From Trichobilharzia regenti (Eukaryota; Platyhelminthes; Trematoda; Strigeidida; Schistosomatidae), in NCBI GenBank assembly GCA_944472135.2, contig OX235262.1:165105509-165169508 (forward strand): DNA of 64,000 nt, given 5' to 3'. Within the stretch, counting starts at the first letter, position 1; each line of letters starts with the position of its first letter. The position numbers and the translations under genes are program-made. Below are positions 10,780 to 20,759 of this stretch, one piece after another. The notes under the pieces are model-generated. The model did not search any database. It was not told the origin of the DNA and worked only from the letters and a program-made list of their open reading frames with translations.

Positions 10780-11250
10780 AAAATTATTATTCCTCTAGGT
10801 TCCGCGTCGGTGGTGCAGCGGTAATGACTCTCGCCGATCATGCACATGGTCCGGGGTTCGATCCCCTGCCGACGCGCACCCGATATCTATGGTCGGCCTG
10901 CAAAATTTGGGCTACCGATATCCATACCAATATTCCATACCAAATACGGTGTGGAATCAAGCTGTAAATTAAAAAAAATAAAATAAAATATAGGGCTTCA
11001 TCAGCACATCCCCATTGCTTCCTGTTCTCTACAGTTCTATTTAGCTGACTCCATGATTCGCCACAAGTTCTTATCTCCTCCACATTACCCCAACTCTCCG
11101 TCTCATATCTGGGTCCCACTCGAGAACGAGATATCAATCAGCTGCCTCCTCACTGTATGTCCAATTTATCTTCATTTTCTGTGGCATATTTGTTGGGTAG
11201 ATAATTCTTGGCTGGTTCGTTATCAGAGCTTCTTTTTGTTTGACAAATAT
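10780..11250 (-). mobile_element. RTE-like 3' tail, interrupted by a SINE-B
   Basis: The RTE 3' terminus (ttattattcctctaggttcc, 10783-10802) is cut off by a SINE-B. The tail resumes at about 10993 with tagggcttcatcagcac and runs to about 11240 in minus orientation, matching other RTE tails (ctcctccac, gggtcccactcga, cctcctcactgtatgtcc). Only the non-catalytic C-terminal region is present. Confidence 0.7.
10803..10992 (+). repeat. SINE-B, full copy with A-rich tail
   Basis: The tRNA-like head has an A-box-like tggtgcagcgg at 10811 and a B box ggttcgatccc at 10855, the parts of an internal RNA polymerase III promoter. It is followed by the SINE-B body (gatatctatggtcggcctgc, gggctaccgatatcc, tgtggaatcaagctgta) and an A-rich tail. 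It is nested inside an RTE 3' tail. Confidence 0.8.
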
Positions 11251-11624
11251 CTTTTCGTCTTTGTAAGAAATTACAGGGTAGTAAATCTATCTTGTTTCAG
11301 AAAGATTTGATTAACGACCACGGAAGTACATAATTTACTGCATTATTATTGTATATCTAGTAAGAGGAATGAATGCATCTTATGCCCCTAATTAGTTTCA
11401 TTCCTTCTTATCCTCATTTTACATGAAACAATTAACAGACAAAAGTGGGATGATGGTTTATGCCAACCATGATGACAACTGTCCTTCTTTTCATGGAGGT
11501 TGGATTCTGTAAAAGACTGTTACAAAAATTGTCAATGATATTTTAAAAAAAACTACTTTCGGTACGCGATTGCTGGACGGTGAGTACCGCATTATATTAA
11601 CAATCAGTAGTGGATGGAAGAGGA

Positions 11625-11805
11625 GAGTTGGTCGTCAGTGCGGGGGTGACATGGAGGAGGCGGTCATGTGAAGGGGAGATGAAAGCATGTGGACAGACGT
11701 GGAGACAGGTGAACACGTTGGCAGAGAAATAAATGAAATGGAGACGTGCGGCTGAAGCCCTATGTTCCTCCATAAATTAAAGGAAACAATATAAATATTA
11801 TATAT
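11625..11805 (+). mobile_element. RTE-like 3' tail fragment
   Basis: gagagttggtcgtcagtgc and gtgacatggaggaggc, followed by aaatggagacgtgcggctga and agccctatgttcc, is the family's terminal segment in plus orientation. The rest of the element is missing. Confidence 0.7.
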
Positions 11806-12770
11806 TAAGTAGATGGAATACAGTTCACTTTCAAGTTAGAAAAATGAACAGAATAAGTTAGCTTTGTTAGACTGTAAAATGAAGACGAAAATCAGGACGA
11901 CGCTTAAATGTTAGTATAGAAATAAATTATCATATTCTAATGAATACGTAGAATTTGAATCATCCCTACCAAAACTGGTAAATGCAGGTTTATGGCGACG
12001 AGTTTATTCAGTTGAATGCCGTCATAATCTGTTCTCATGGGAGTGATTAATTCAGTGCAGCCATATTATTAACTGGAGACGAACGAACCCAGATTCTAGT
12101 TTAATTCATCACAAAGTGTTTTAATCAAATCCTCCAATTTTGAACAAATCCAATTACTGTTACAACATCGACAGAAGTGGTATGAGGACCTTCAAGTGAC
12201 GTCATCTAGTCATTCCCGTATTGAGGATATTAATTTTGTCATTCACTCAGCAAGAGACGCACGGAGCAATTTATCGGTAGAGACATTATTCGTGCAGTTG
12301 AACTTCATTTAATCCATGAAAACTGCCGTTAAAAATTAGACTTAGAGTCTGGACTCAATAGCGCATCAATATCTGGTGAAGGTAGTATTTGTGCAAAACC
12401 AGAAGATATGATCAGCTGAAGTGCATAGATCTTCACTTCAGTTTCTCCTGTCCCAAGGGAAAAAGAATAATTCTCTCCCGTTTCCACTTTCTGCTATGCT
12501 GTGAAAACTGTTTCTGAAGATATTTTGAACTTAGCTAATGTAGTAGTCTCCTGTGAAATCCAATTCACTTCAAAGAGTTTTGGAGATATATGTTACCTTA
12601 CCAGTCATCATGATTTGGGAAATACTTTTTCATGATAGTAATTTTGATAGAACGATCCGAATTTTTGAAATAATAGAGAAAATTTTCTTTACCAAGGAAA
12701 TCATCATCAGAGGCGGTATAATCAAAATTATATTTTGAAATAATAGAGGAGATTTGTTGCTGAGGAGTGT
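11806..12770. other. No gene recognised
   Basis: AT-rich, no domain or repeat match seen. Confidence 0.4.
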
Positions 12771-12775
12771 AATTT

Positions 12776-13285
12776 GCAATTGGTTGTATCCTCTGAGCTG
12801 GTTAGTTTAATTGCGGAGCTTTCGTCATCTTTCTCGACAACATCTTCCTTCAGTACAAGTTTTAGCATAAAATGAACTGATTTAAATTCTCCATGAATGA
12901 TAGAATTGTATCTCCTGGTAACCGTCTTCGTGACTGGAAGTCGATTTATATCTGTGTTGATCATTTTTTATTAACTAGAAGCCTGGTACTTAAGTGAATA
13001 TACGATTAACAAACATGTCAATATAGACCAAATCTACCAACTAATAAAAAGTAAATCATAAGACGAGAAAGTTAAAAATCCAAGCCAATAAAAATGATTA
13101 GTACAGACGTAAATCGACTACTACCCTTTGCGAAGATGGTAACCAGGTGACACGATTCTATCATTCATGGAGGATTTAAATCAGTTCATTTTATGCTAAA
13201 ACTTGTACTGAAGGAAGATGTTGTCGAGAAAGATGACGAAAGCTCCGCAATTAAACCAACAAGCTCAGAGAACACAACTAGTTGC
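12776..13285. repeat. Long inverted repeat with coding-like arms
   Basis: Arms 12776-12967 and 13090-13285 (about 190 bases each) are reverse complements at high identity around a spacer of about 120 bases. The left arm read on the minus strand and the right arm read on the plus strand give the same peptide core (SVHFMLKLVLKEDVVEKDDE, then SSAIK) with a stop only upstream of it in the right copy. The peptide is not one I recognise. Transcription across the locus would give a long hairpin RNA. Confidence 0.7.
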
Positions 13286-13496
13286 AGATCCGGATCCTTA
13301 ATAGAATTTTGAGGGAACAAGCATCAGTACTCAATATCTGTTGCAAATGCTTAATTCTCACTTCCTTAATCCTGCTAGTACACTCAACTCTGAGTCAAAC
13401 AAAGGTCGCACACTGTTTTGACGGAGAGATATCGTAGACAGACCTAAATATATCTTCCAGTGGTCCCGCAAATAGAAATCTACTAAAAAAGCTAGG

Positions 13497-13711
13497 TGTT
13501 AGGGCGGACTAATCACGTTTGTTGGTCGTAAAGTTATGACTGATGTAATCAATCAGATATTGTTATCTGTTTATGGTTTAAATTTCCGTTAATATATAAA
13601 CTATGTATTTACTCTGTATAGTGAATATAATAAAGCTTTGTTGTTGCAGTTGTCTCAGCTAACCTGACTTCTGCTTCTATCTCAATGTTGGGAATATTTT
13701 CCAAGTGTTTA
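13497..13711 (+). mobile_element. Probable solo LTR of a Gypsy-type retrotransposon
   Basis: Starts with TG (tgttagggcggactaatc), has a TATA-like tatataaa at 13593-13600 and a polyadenylation-like aataaa at 13629-13634. It is followed by tttggctacag and tggtgactggagtttg (13725-13740), resembling the start of a tRNA-Trp-type primer-binding site (tggtgac) used by some trematode Gypsy elements. No second LTR or pol domain is visible in the window. The 3' boundary is uncertain. Confidence 0.45.
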
Positions 13712-13744
13712 TTTGGCTACAGTGTGGTGACTGGAGTTTGACAA

Positions 13745-14585
13745 CAACCAACAAATTACTAACACTCTCTTATAACAGTTTAGTTAAACATTTATTTACT
13801 CGAGTCAGGAGCCTAACTAGTAAATCAGAATATTATGTAAGTATAACTACCCAACGGAATTTAGTCAAAAATATATCCAAAAACCGATAGGAAAATTGAA
13901 ACTAGTAATGTAAATGATGAAAATAACATAAACAGTTTGGAATTCAGAGTTTCGGTAGTGCTGCCATAAAAAGAAGAAATATTACAAGCGCTATGTGAGA
14001 TTCATAGTAGGACCAGCATTTGTTTGATATTTAAACTAACTAGCCCACTCGGAAACAAACATTGTAGCTTAAAGACCTGATAAATCCAGTTAGCAAAAAT
14101 AGTATAATATACCGGATGTGAGTTATTGACTATGAGGTTAATTACATAGGTCATACTAGTTAATCGTAGTCAATTAGATTATCGTAGATAGAAATTTAGC
14201 CGGGGTTAGAGTGATTGACCCTGCTAAGTTAAATTAACTAGGAAAAAGCTCTGTCATTGCTACATATTGATTTGCGTGTAATCACAACAAAAGGTAACAT
14301 AAATGTTCTCCAGATCAACATCAGGGACGAGAAGTAAAAACAATTCAGCGCCTATATCAGGTATATGGGAAACTGAATTAAAAACTTGGGTAGTTGGACT
14401 ATATAAAGCAGGTTTTAAATCACACCCTGCAGCAATTTATATTTTCATCGCAACTACAGTTATAAGCTCATCACATTACTCGACATAAGTTTGCCTAATG
14501 AAGACAGGTAAGCCAACCAAACATCACACTTTTTAACTGGTAAATTACCAACTCAATAATAAGTATAGCACTGAAAGTGGCAATA
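13745..14585. other. Possible LTR-element leader, then nothing recognised
   Basis: If the upstream LTR call is right, the first part would be its untranslated leader. Frames at 13705-13890 and 14303-14488 show no domain. Confidence 0.3.
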
Positions 14586-14589
14586 ACAG

Positions 14590-14945
14590 TCGGACTATAA
14601 TTCCTTTTCAAATCTTTTTCAGCTAACTACGTCACTAAACCAAATCAACAGTATCCTTACAGTCCTACAGGAGGTCAATCGCCAGCTTAAATAGCTCACT
14701 GGGTGACGCGGTTTTGAATCACAGGTTTCGGATACTCCTCGCTGGCCCACGATTGCCAGCTAGCACGAAACCTAGGTACAAGGCTTCCTGCCGATGGTCT
14801 GCAACCATTGAATATCAGCAGCCTAAAGTAGACCGTGATGGTGAGCTACCTCACAAGGTGGCCACATCGTAAACTTGACTGACAGAATTCAAACTGCACC
14901 AAACAAAAGACTAGACACATCACACTAGTGTCCAATCAAAAGTAT
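14590..14945 (+). repeat. SINE-D copy
   Basis: Contains gtcctacaggaggtcaatcg, a tRNA-like head (aatagctcactgggtgacgc, then ggttttgaatcaca as a decayed B box), the tail acaaggcttcctgccgatgg, and the terminal segment tggccacatcgtaaacttga. It then re-enters the sequence that precedes the head in other copies (actagacacatcacactagt). That hints at a tandem or circularly permuted unit. Confidence 0.65.
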
Positions 14946-15394
14946 CCAAATCTTGTATATTTTTCACTTGTTCTTCTGCTTCTTATATCACTGTCAGAAA
15001 CATTCTCTACCACTATCTTGTCATATTCAAAAAAATATTAAATATGCCAAACTCAGCTTGAATTGCTGTTTAATTCTAAGTTGAAAAACGCAGATTATTC
15101 AGACATTTTTATTTTTGTCTTACTTTCAGTCTCTAACTAATCGGGGTGTTCACATTCACACATGACATTTCCTATTTGTTTACATCGAAATTCACCTACA
15201 TGGTATTTTGACCAATTAAAAACACTACTATACTTTTTTTTAATTATCTTAGTAGACTGTCATTTAGAGCTAAAATAGACTAAATCAACCAAATTATTCA
15301 ATATACATCAAAGTGTAGGATATGCATTAGGTTAAAAAGTGTGACAGTACTTTAACCTACTTCGGAAATGTACTATATAAGATAAGTATTCTGC

Positions 15395-15655
15395 TATATC
15401 AGTTAGAGAAACATTGAAATCCAGCAGTGGAGTACTAGACAGCTGTTTCATCCTAGTTTGGGAATTATCAGCAGTACGCACCCGGCACAGGAGTTCGAAC
15501 CCAAAACCTTCCGGTTACAAGACAAGCTGGTATACAATTCAGCCACTGGGACCCGATTCACTGGCCAGTCCATGAGTTCTAGCTTTTACCAATTCGTGAT
15601 TTAGCACAACCCAATCAATGTCGTCAGTGGGACATCCATCCTCATACCTGACTGA
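15395..15655 (-). repeat. SINE-C copy, left member of an inverted pair
   Basis: Minus-strand copy. The B box appears reversed as gagttcgaaccc near 15490 and the A box as ttcagccactggg near 15538, within a tRNA-Leu-like head. Upstream body: ccaattcgtgatttagc. The tail (cagttagagaaac) points left. Confidence 0.7.
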
Positions 15656-16110
15656 ATGGACTTCGTAAAAACAAAACTAACCCTTACAATCCAAACTATA
15701 GAAAAGTAATTTGATGGTTCCTAGTAACTTGCTAAAGGATGGAGTTTCCTAAAGTTCTAGTAAAAATTCGTGACCACTGAGGTCCAATTAGATGTCGAGT
15801 GTGAGGATGGATGTCCCACTGACGATATTGGTTGGGGTCGCGCTAAATCACGAATTGGTAGAAGTTAAAATTTATGGATTAGCCACTGAATCGGGTCCCA
15901 GTGGCTGAATGGTATACGAGCTTGCTTTGTAACCGGAAGGTTTTGGGTTCGAACTCCTGTGCCGGGTGCGCACTGTCTATGATTCCCAAACTAGGATGAG
16001 ACAGCTGTCCAGTACTGGAGTGCTGGTTTTCAATGTGGTTCATTAACTGACATCGATCCTTGGTCACCTCGTAGAAACAAGACTAATCCTTACATACCAA
16101 CTATAGAAAG
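15656..16110 (+). repeat. SINE-C copy, right member of an inverted pair
   Basis: A short piece of a unit's 3' end (ctaacccttacaatccaaac) is joined directly to a full plus-strand unit. That unit has a body with aaatcacgaattggtagaag, then tRNA-like cccagtggctgaatggtat (A box) and gggttcgaactcc (B box, near 15946), and ends in actaatccttacataccaac near 16100. The end-to-start junction suggests tandem arrangement of the unit. Confidence 0.7.
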
Positions 16111-16635
16111 TTCTAACACATGTTCTGTAACCATTCTCAGTAAAGTCTTTCTGTAATCTTATGTTACTACTAACTACTACAATAGTTATGAATACTTTCT
16201 GCTGTCCTCTGTTAAGGAACATGTATTATTCTGCATAACTGCCTGTCCATATTTTTTCTCATACTGAAAGCGTTTCTTAAGACACTTTTTTAAATACTGT
16301 GTACTGTAATGCAAAGTTCTATAAATAGTTCCGTTTGATAGGCTTCTACTATTTCACATATATTCAGCATTTTCTTTTAGCATCAGTACAGTTTCCGTCC
16401 TCAAACTCCTGTCTCTAGTTTGTGTATTCTATTGACTCATGATGAAGGGACTTGAATGAAGACGGACATTTTGAGTATTCGTAAATAGAACATAAATTAT
16501 TTACACAACAAGTTTGGAAACGTTAATTAACTGAGTGTTGATAATAAGAATATAGCAAACTGTTCTACCGAATAAATATGTAGTCATAAAGAGTAACTTG
16601 AGATGTTTATTTTTTGAAGCAGAATAATTTTCAAG
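16111..16635. other. No gene recognised
   Basis: AT-rich, no family match seen. Confidence 0.4.
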
Positions 16636-16639
16636 TTTG

Positions 16640-16722
16640 ACCAGGGACTGATATCAGTTAGAGAACCACTGGAAGACAGAGAGTGCTGGATAGCGGTTAC
16701 ATCCTAGTTTGGTATAAGTATA
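16640..16722 (-). repeat. SINE-C tail fragment
   Basis: gatatcagttagagaaccac and tagcggttacatcctagttt match the tail of SINE-C in minus orientation. It is cut off by PLE-B sequence at about 16722. Confidence 0.6.
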
Positions 16723-16820
16723 AAACTTGGGCACTATGGTAGAGTATAACTCCATTACAGATAAAATTTTGGTAATAATATCTTCTATATCTCTGGTATT
16801 TGTGTGCAGTCATTTCTAAC
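16722..16820 (-). mobile_element. PLE-B 3' fragment fused to PLE-C
   Basis: The PLE-B 3' terminus (aaaacttgggcactatggta) is joined directly to internal PLE-B endonuclease sequence (ggtaataatatcttctatat), with the intervening 3' region deleted. At about 16815 it switches to PLE-C 3' sequence. Confidence 0.6.
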
Positions 16821-17420
16821 TGATTAAAAATGCATCATCAGGCTCTACATTTATACATACATTATAGTGAATGAATGAGTTAGTGTTATAAACGACATTA
16901 TTGTTTAAATAACATCAAATCAATAATATTGATAAATTACACCTAAATCGCATCAACATAAATAAGCTGAATGTCAGAAACATTAAGAAGATAATAGTAC
17001 AAATTCATGAGTTTATAGCTTCTACTAAAGGCCAGGGCAATAGTAGTGGTTGGACTTACTTCTTTAGGACACAGAGTGCTGGTTGTTTGAGGCGAATCGC
17101 AATAGCCTCTGCTGTTTGGAGCCTGCGGTGCTTCGATGTTTTTGGTAATTTATTCGGCACCCGGTATAATATAGAGAAGGATGCAGCTACGCTGGCTTTG
17201 TGTCCTGTTTGCACCAGATGTTCCAATATCGAGCTGTTAATAGTTTTCTCTACACCTTTACTTAGCCATGCTGGGAGATGTTCTCGAGCACGAAAAATCA
17301 AGTTCCTAGAGCAACGGCCAGTCATTTCTGTTGCATGTGTTTGGTGTAGTTTGGGATTAATCGGCAGCACTCATTCATTCACTGATATCCTTGTTTCCGG
17401 TAGTTTTCAAACTTGAAACA
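16820..17420 (-). mobile_element. PLE-C: GIY-YIG endonuclease distal half and 3' region
   Basis: An open frame at 17056-17370 (minus) reads REHLPAWLSKGVEKTINSS, ILEHLVQTGHKASVAASFSI and ends LKQPALCVLKK. It shows the EHLP, HLxxxGH and terminal LCV motifs of PLE GIY-YIG nucleases. The CxCG and YIG core lies upstream and is missing here. The 3' region (16820-17055) includes catcatcaggctctaca and matches 23760-23960. The frame has no internal stop over 104 codons but is 5'-truncated, so it is not functional. Confidence 0.8.
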
Positions 17421-17424
17421 GATC

Positions 17425-17825
17425 AAATCCTTACAAACGGAATCTTATAAATTAATCTGATACTGGCTAAGTACTGACTACATGAAAAAGTTGCCTGGAG
17501 ATGTTTCTAGTGAGAAGTTGTGACCAGTGGCGTCCACCTGGTCAGAAGCACGGAGAAATAATCACCGATAACAATCACTAGTGGTCATGCTGAATTCATA
17601 AGTTGGTAGAAGTTGGGATTCATGGGGTGGCCATTAAATCGCATCTCAGTGGGTGAGTGGCCTCGGAAGGTCCTGGGTTGAAACTCCGATGGTGTGTACG
17701 TCTGATAAGTCCCACACTAGGACAGAATAGCTGTCCATTACTCCCTGGTGGCTTTTAATGGTTCTTTAACTGAAATCAATCCGTAGTAAAACTTCAGATA
17801 AATCGAATCCCTACAAACTAAATGT
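17425..17825 (+). repeat. SINE-C copy
   Basis: Plus-strand unit: gtgagaagttgtgaccagtg, taagttggtagaagttggga, a decayed tRNA-like head (ctcagtgggtgagtgg) with B box gggttgaaactcc near 17673, tail agaatagctgtccattactc, and end aatccctacaaac. It is preceded by the end of another unit (caaatccttacaaac), again end-to-start. Confidence 0.65.
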
Positions 17826-17829
17826 TGAG

Positions 17830-18834
17830 AATAAGTTCAGTGACGTAGTGCTACTGAGTGTAGTCTAATTCACAGAATGTCAAAGCTCACACAGAAGTTG
17901 TCTTGAAACACAATGGATGCTTTGCATAATTCCCGTCGGTTTCTTACTGAATAATTAGTGGGAATGCTCCAGACAACACTGCATCAATTTCATTATTTAT
18001 ATGCGTTACGTCAGTTATAACTTTCTGCTTAATATTACGCGTGTCAGTCATTCGGATATGCAAAAGTGATATAGGAGTACTAGATTTAAAATGAGACATA
18101 AAAAGAAAAATATTTATATCGTCACTTTTCTATTCTAAAAAGAAGCATTCGCTGTATCATCTAAATTAAAATTATTCTAATCAATATTTCAATGTTTAAA
18201 TGAAAAGATAATGCTGAAAATACTGAAAAGTACTATCAGACTGCAAATCTCAATTTGCAACGAATATAATAAATTCATTTCTCAAATAGTTCGTGCTAGT
18301 TTTAAGTTTATAGGACAGATTTTCAAATGAGATAAAGCCATAGACAAACATTTGTAATAGATATTATCAATCATTTTTGTGAACTCGAATAGCAAGCAGA
18401 ATAATAACGAGCTAAACTACTGTGAATGATAACTACAGAAATTAGAAATCCTCAGATATGCAGGCAAAAAAGTACCTATTCAGAAATACAATCACAAATC
18501 GTTTGGGAATTTTACGTATTTATCTTAGGTCGACAATTATTCGGCATAACAGAGAAGATATTTAAAAAAGTCATTATGGTCATTCACTTTTTAAACTCAT
18601 CTTTATTGTTTGGGGTGACCGGTAACAAGTACTTCAAAGAGAAACCTTCCCGTCCTAGCCGATTGTGTGTATACATAACGACTTGAATACTTTAATGAAA
18701 TTAATTGCATAGGTGAAAGCCAGCCTTGTTTTTCGAGTGGTCTCTCAGCTTATTTTATATACTACATGAAAAAAGATAAATTGTTCGTTTTTCAGATCAA
18801 TTTTGACTGTCACGTTAATTGTCCGGAACAGAGA
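17830..18834. other. No gene recognised
   Basis: AT-rich sequence. The frame at 18426-18686 shows no domain. Confidence 0.4.
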
Positions 18835-18990
18835 TTTTCGGCCTCTGTTGATATGTCGGCTCCTAATACGGACGCTTCGACGACGTCTCAGGATTAACTC
18901 GGTGGAATATAGGATGCACACTTCGTCCCAGTTATGGATCGTCATCTAGACGTATCTGCATTTCTCAGTGCGTGGTGTGGTTTCCACTGA
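18835..18990 (-). repeat. Sm-alpha-type hammerhead repeat, left copy
   Basis: Minus-strand unit: the hammerhead is followed by accgagttaatcctgagacg and gccgacatatcaacagaggc, the conserved downstream part of the family. It pairs with the plus-strand copy that ends near 19335. Confidence 0.7.
18901..18960 (-). ncRNA. Hammerhead ribozyme-like sequence, decayed
   Basis: Minus strand: stem I ctag, core atgacga, a weak stem II (tcc...ggga), GAAG in place of GAAA, then tgtgcatcctat. Both core boxes carry changes, so it is expected to be inactive. Assigned by position and similarity to the 2727-2792 copy. Confidence 0.55.
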
Positions 18991-19114
18991 AAACGAACCC
19001 AGAGCCCATTGTTTCAAGAGCTAGAGAGTCGTCCGCTTAGCTTTTTGGGCCACGAGAGTTATCTGTTAACAAAGGTTGTGCAAATCATCAGTGGGAAACT
19101 GAAAATTGAACTAA

Positions 19115-19335
19115 AAAGCAAATAGTGACGGACGCCTGTCACACAAGAAGTGTATCTCGTGTTCCAAGTCGTCCACTGGATAACGCTTTGGTATTTGAAA
19201 TGGCGGTTACTCGGTTCCAGTCTCATTTGGAACACCACCACTCACTGGAGGATGCAGGTATATCCAGACGACGAGTACAAATAGGATAAAATACGCATCC
19301 TGGCTTACACTGCTAGTCACCATCGAGTGAGTTAC
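19115..19335 (+). repeat. Sm-alpha-type hammerhead repeat, right copy
   Basis: Begins upstream of a tRNA-like promoter segment (gtccactggataacgcttt as A box, ggttccagtctc as B box near 19212) that precedes the hammerhead by about 40 bases. This fits RNA polymerase III-transcribed Sm-alpha units. Confidence 0.65.
19253..19313 (+). ncRNA. Hammerhead ribozyme-like sequence, decayed
   Basis: tatatccag, core acgacga, gtac/ggat as a damaged stem II, then taaaatacgcatcctgg. The GAAA box and stem II are altered. Expected inactive. Confidence 0.55.
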
Positions 19336-20028
19336 TTAAACAGATAAGAAATGACATGCTAAAGTTCTCCATCTATATCTTAGTACAATGGATATATATA
19401 TATATATATTTTGTTCATCTCAGCTTAAATATGCCTTCGTAATATGTCTGAAACTTTTGCAGTTACCTTCATCACACACTATCTATGTGTTGAAAACTGA
19501 CACAATCTTCTGTTAAATATGAACACTGATTGTATTTAGATGTAACTCTGAAACTTCAAAAGATGAACTCCCTAGAAACCTTCAGAATGGGTGATCATTG
19601 AAGTCCGAATAAAAATCTGTGTTGTAACAAGATTTACACAAGTGGCCTACAAATTACCAGTCCAAAGCTTTATCAGGTGGGCTAAGAGTCTCGACTGTTT
19701 CATTTGCATTACCTTGGATTCTACCTAGGTGTCATATGAATGAATGATATTTAACTACTTGTTTATTATCATACTAGGTGTCCACCACGGTCATTGCCCC
19801 TATTACAGCTCATAATTAAATAAAAGGGGAAGACTAGGTTGTTAACAGATGGAGAGATTACGTTGAATAGATTAAGCTCCACAGACTACTGCTGATGAAA
19901 TGTTCTGGACTAGTGAACCTGAGGCAGCTAATTTGAACCCAGGTTTTCATTACATGTTTAATTATCATCACCTATGAATTGGATTTACTTTGCAGTTGGG
20001 AAATGAATATTTCCTCACTTAATTTGGT
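19336..20028. other. No gene recognised; (TA)n at about 19391-19408
   Basis: AT-rich sequence with a short TA microsatellite. No domain or family match. Confidence 0.4.
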
Positions 20029-20029
20029 G

Positions 20030-20285
20030 TTAGATGGTTGGTGTCAGTTGGAGAGAAACTTTGGACCTAGGTTGCATGTTTGTTGCCTCTCACCAGTCAG
20101 TAAGAAACACATGCAATCTTGAAGAAGGTTATATCCCCTCTGAGATATAAACCCTACTCAACCATTGCTGTAGTTATGGACGTTACTACTTAGTTATTCA
20201 AGCTCGAGACTGACCATCTGTAGGACTGTAATAGATACTTCAAATTGGCAGTAAGGAGTAACGAATGTCATGCGTCTAGTCACGC
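20030..20285 (-). repeat. SINE-D copy, left member of an inverted pair
   Basis: Minus orientation: gagatataaaccc (decayed B box reversed), acgttactacttagttattc (A-box side reversed), then cctgtag-type sequence and gatacttcaaattg leading to the centre near 20285. Matches 56255-56615. Confidence 0.6.
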
Positions 20286-20545
20286 CACCACGAATGGCTC
20301 AGCTGTAATATCTCTGAATTGAAGAGTTGGTGACGGGGGTTTGAATCTCTGAAGGGACATGAGTTTGGTGAGTGCCAACAAGCATGAAATCTATGTTCAA
20401 AGCTTCCTGTCAATTGACTCCAACCATCTAACATCAGTTCGGACTATATGGTGATTGCGGGCGCCTCGCTTGGAGACCACATTGGAACGTTAAACTGATA
20501 GAATTTAGTCTGCGTCTACATCAAGCACTAGTTTCCATTCATTTT
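20286..20545 (+). repeat. SINE-D copy, right member of an inverted pair
   Basis: Plus orientation: cgaatggctcagctgtaat (A box), gggtttgaatctctgaaggg (B box), then ttcaaagcttcctgtcaatt and accatctaacatc, ending in the gaccacattggaacgttaaa segment. Confidence 0.65.
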
Positions 20546-20550
20546 TTATA

Positions 20551-20755
20551 AGCCTTTACGTTCCCAGTGGAACATAGGGCTTCAAGCTCGAGGCTTGTAG
20601 TTTCAGTAGCATAGGGTCGCTAGCCTAATGGTCATCAACCTTGCCTCTTTAACAGTCTTATTAAAAAATAAGCGAGGTAAAGGAGTGCATCGGTGGCTGG
20701 GGATTGAACCGCGGACCATATGCTTGATTGGCGAGCATTCTACCTCTCCACACTC
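20551..20755 (-). repeat. SINE-A copy
   Basis: Minus orientation. The 3' tail (ttacgttcccagtggaacat) matches the RTE 3' end. Then the body (gttgcctctttaacagtctt region), gaggtaaaggagtgcatcgg, and the reversed B box ggattgaacc near 20701. The last bases of the head are missing. Confidence 0.75.
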
Positions 20756-20759
20756 CATT

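Noticed and set aside
17087..17416. 109-codon plus-strand open frame
   Set aside because: Antisense shadow of the PLE-C endonuclease frame at 17056-17370, which has clear family motifs.
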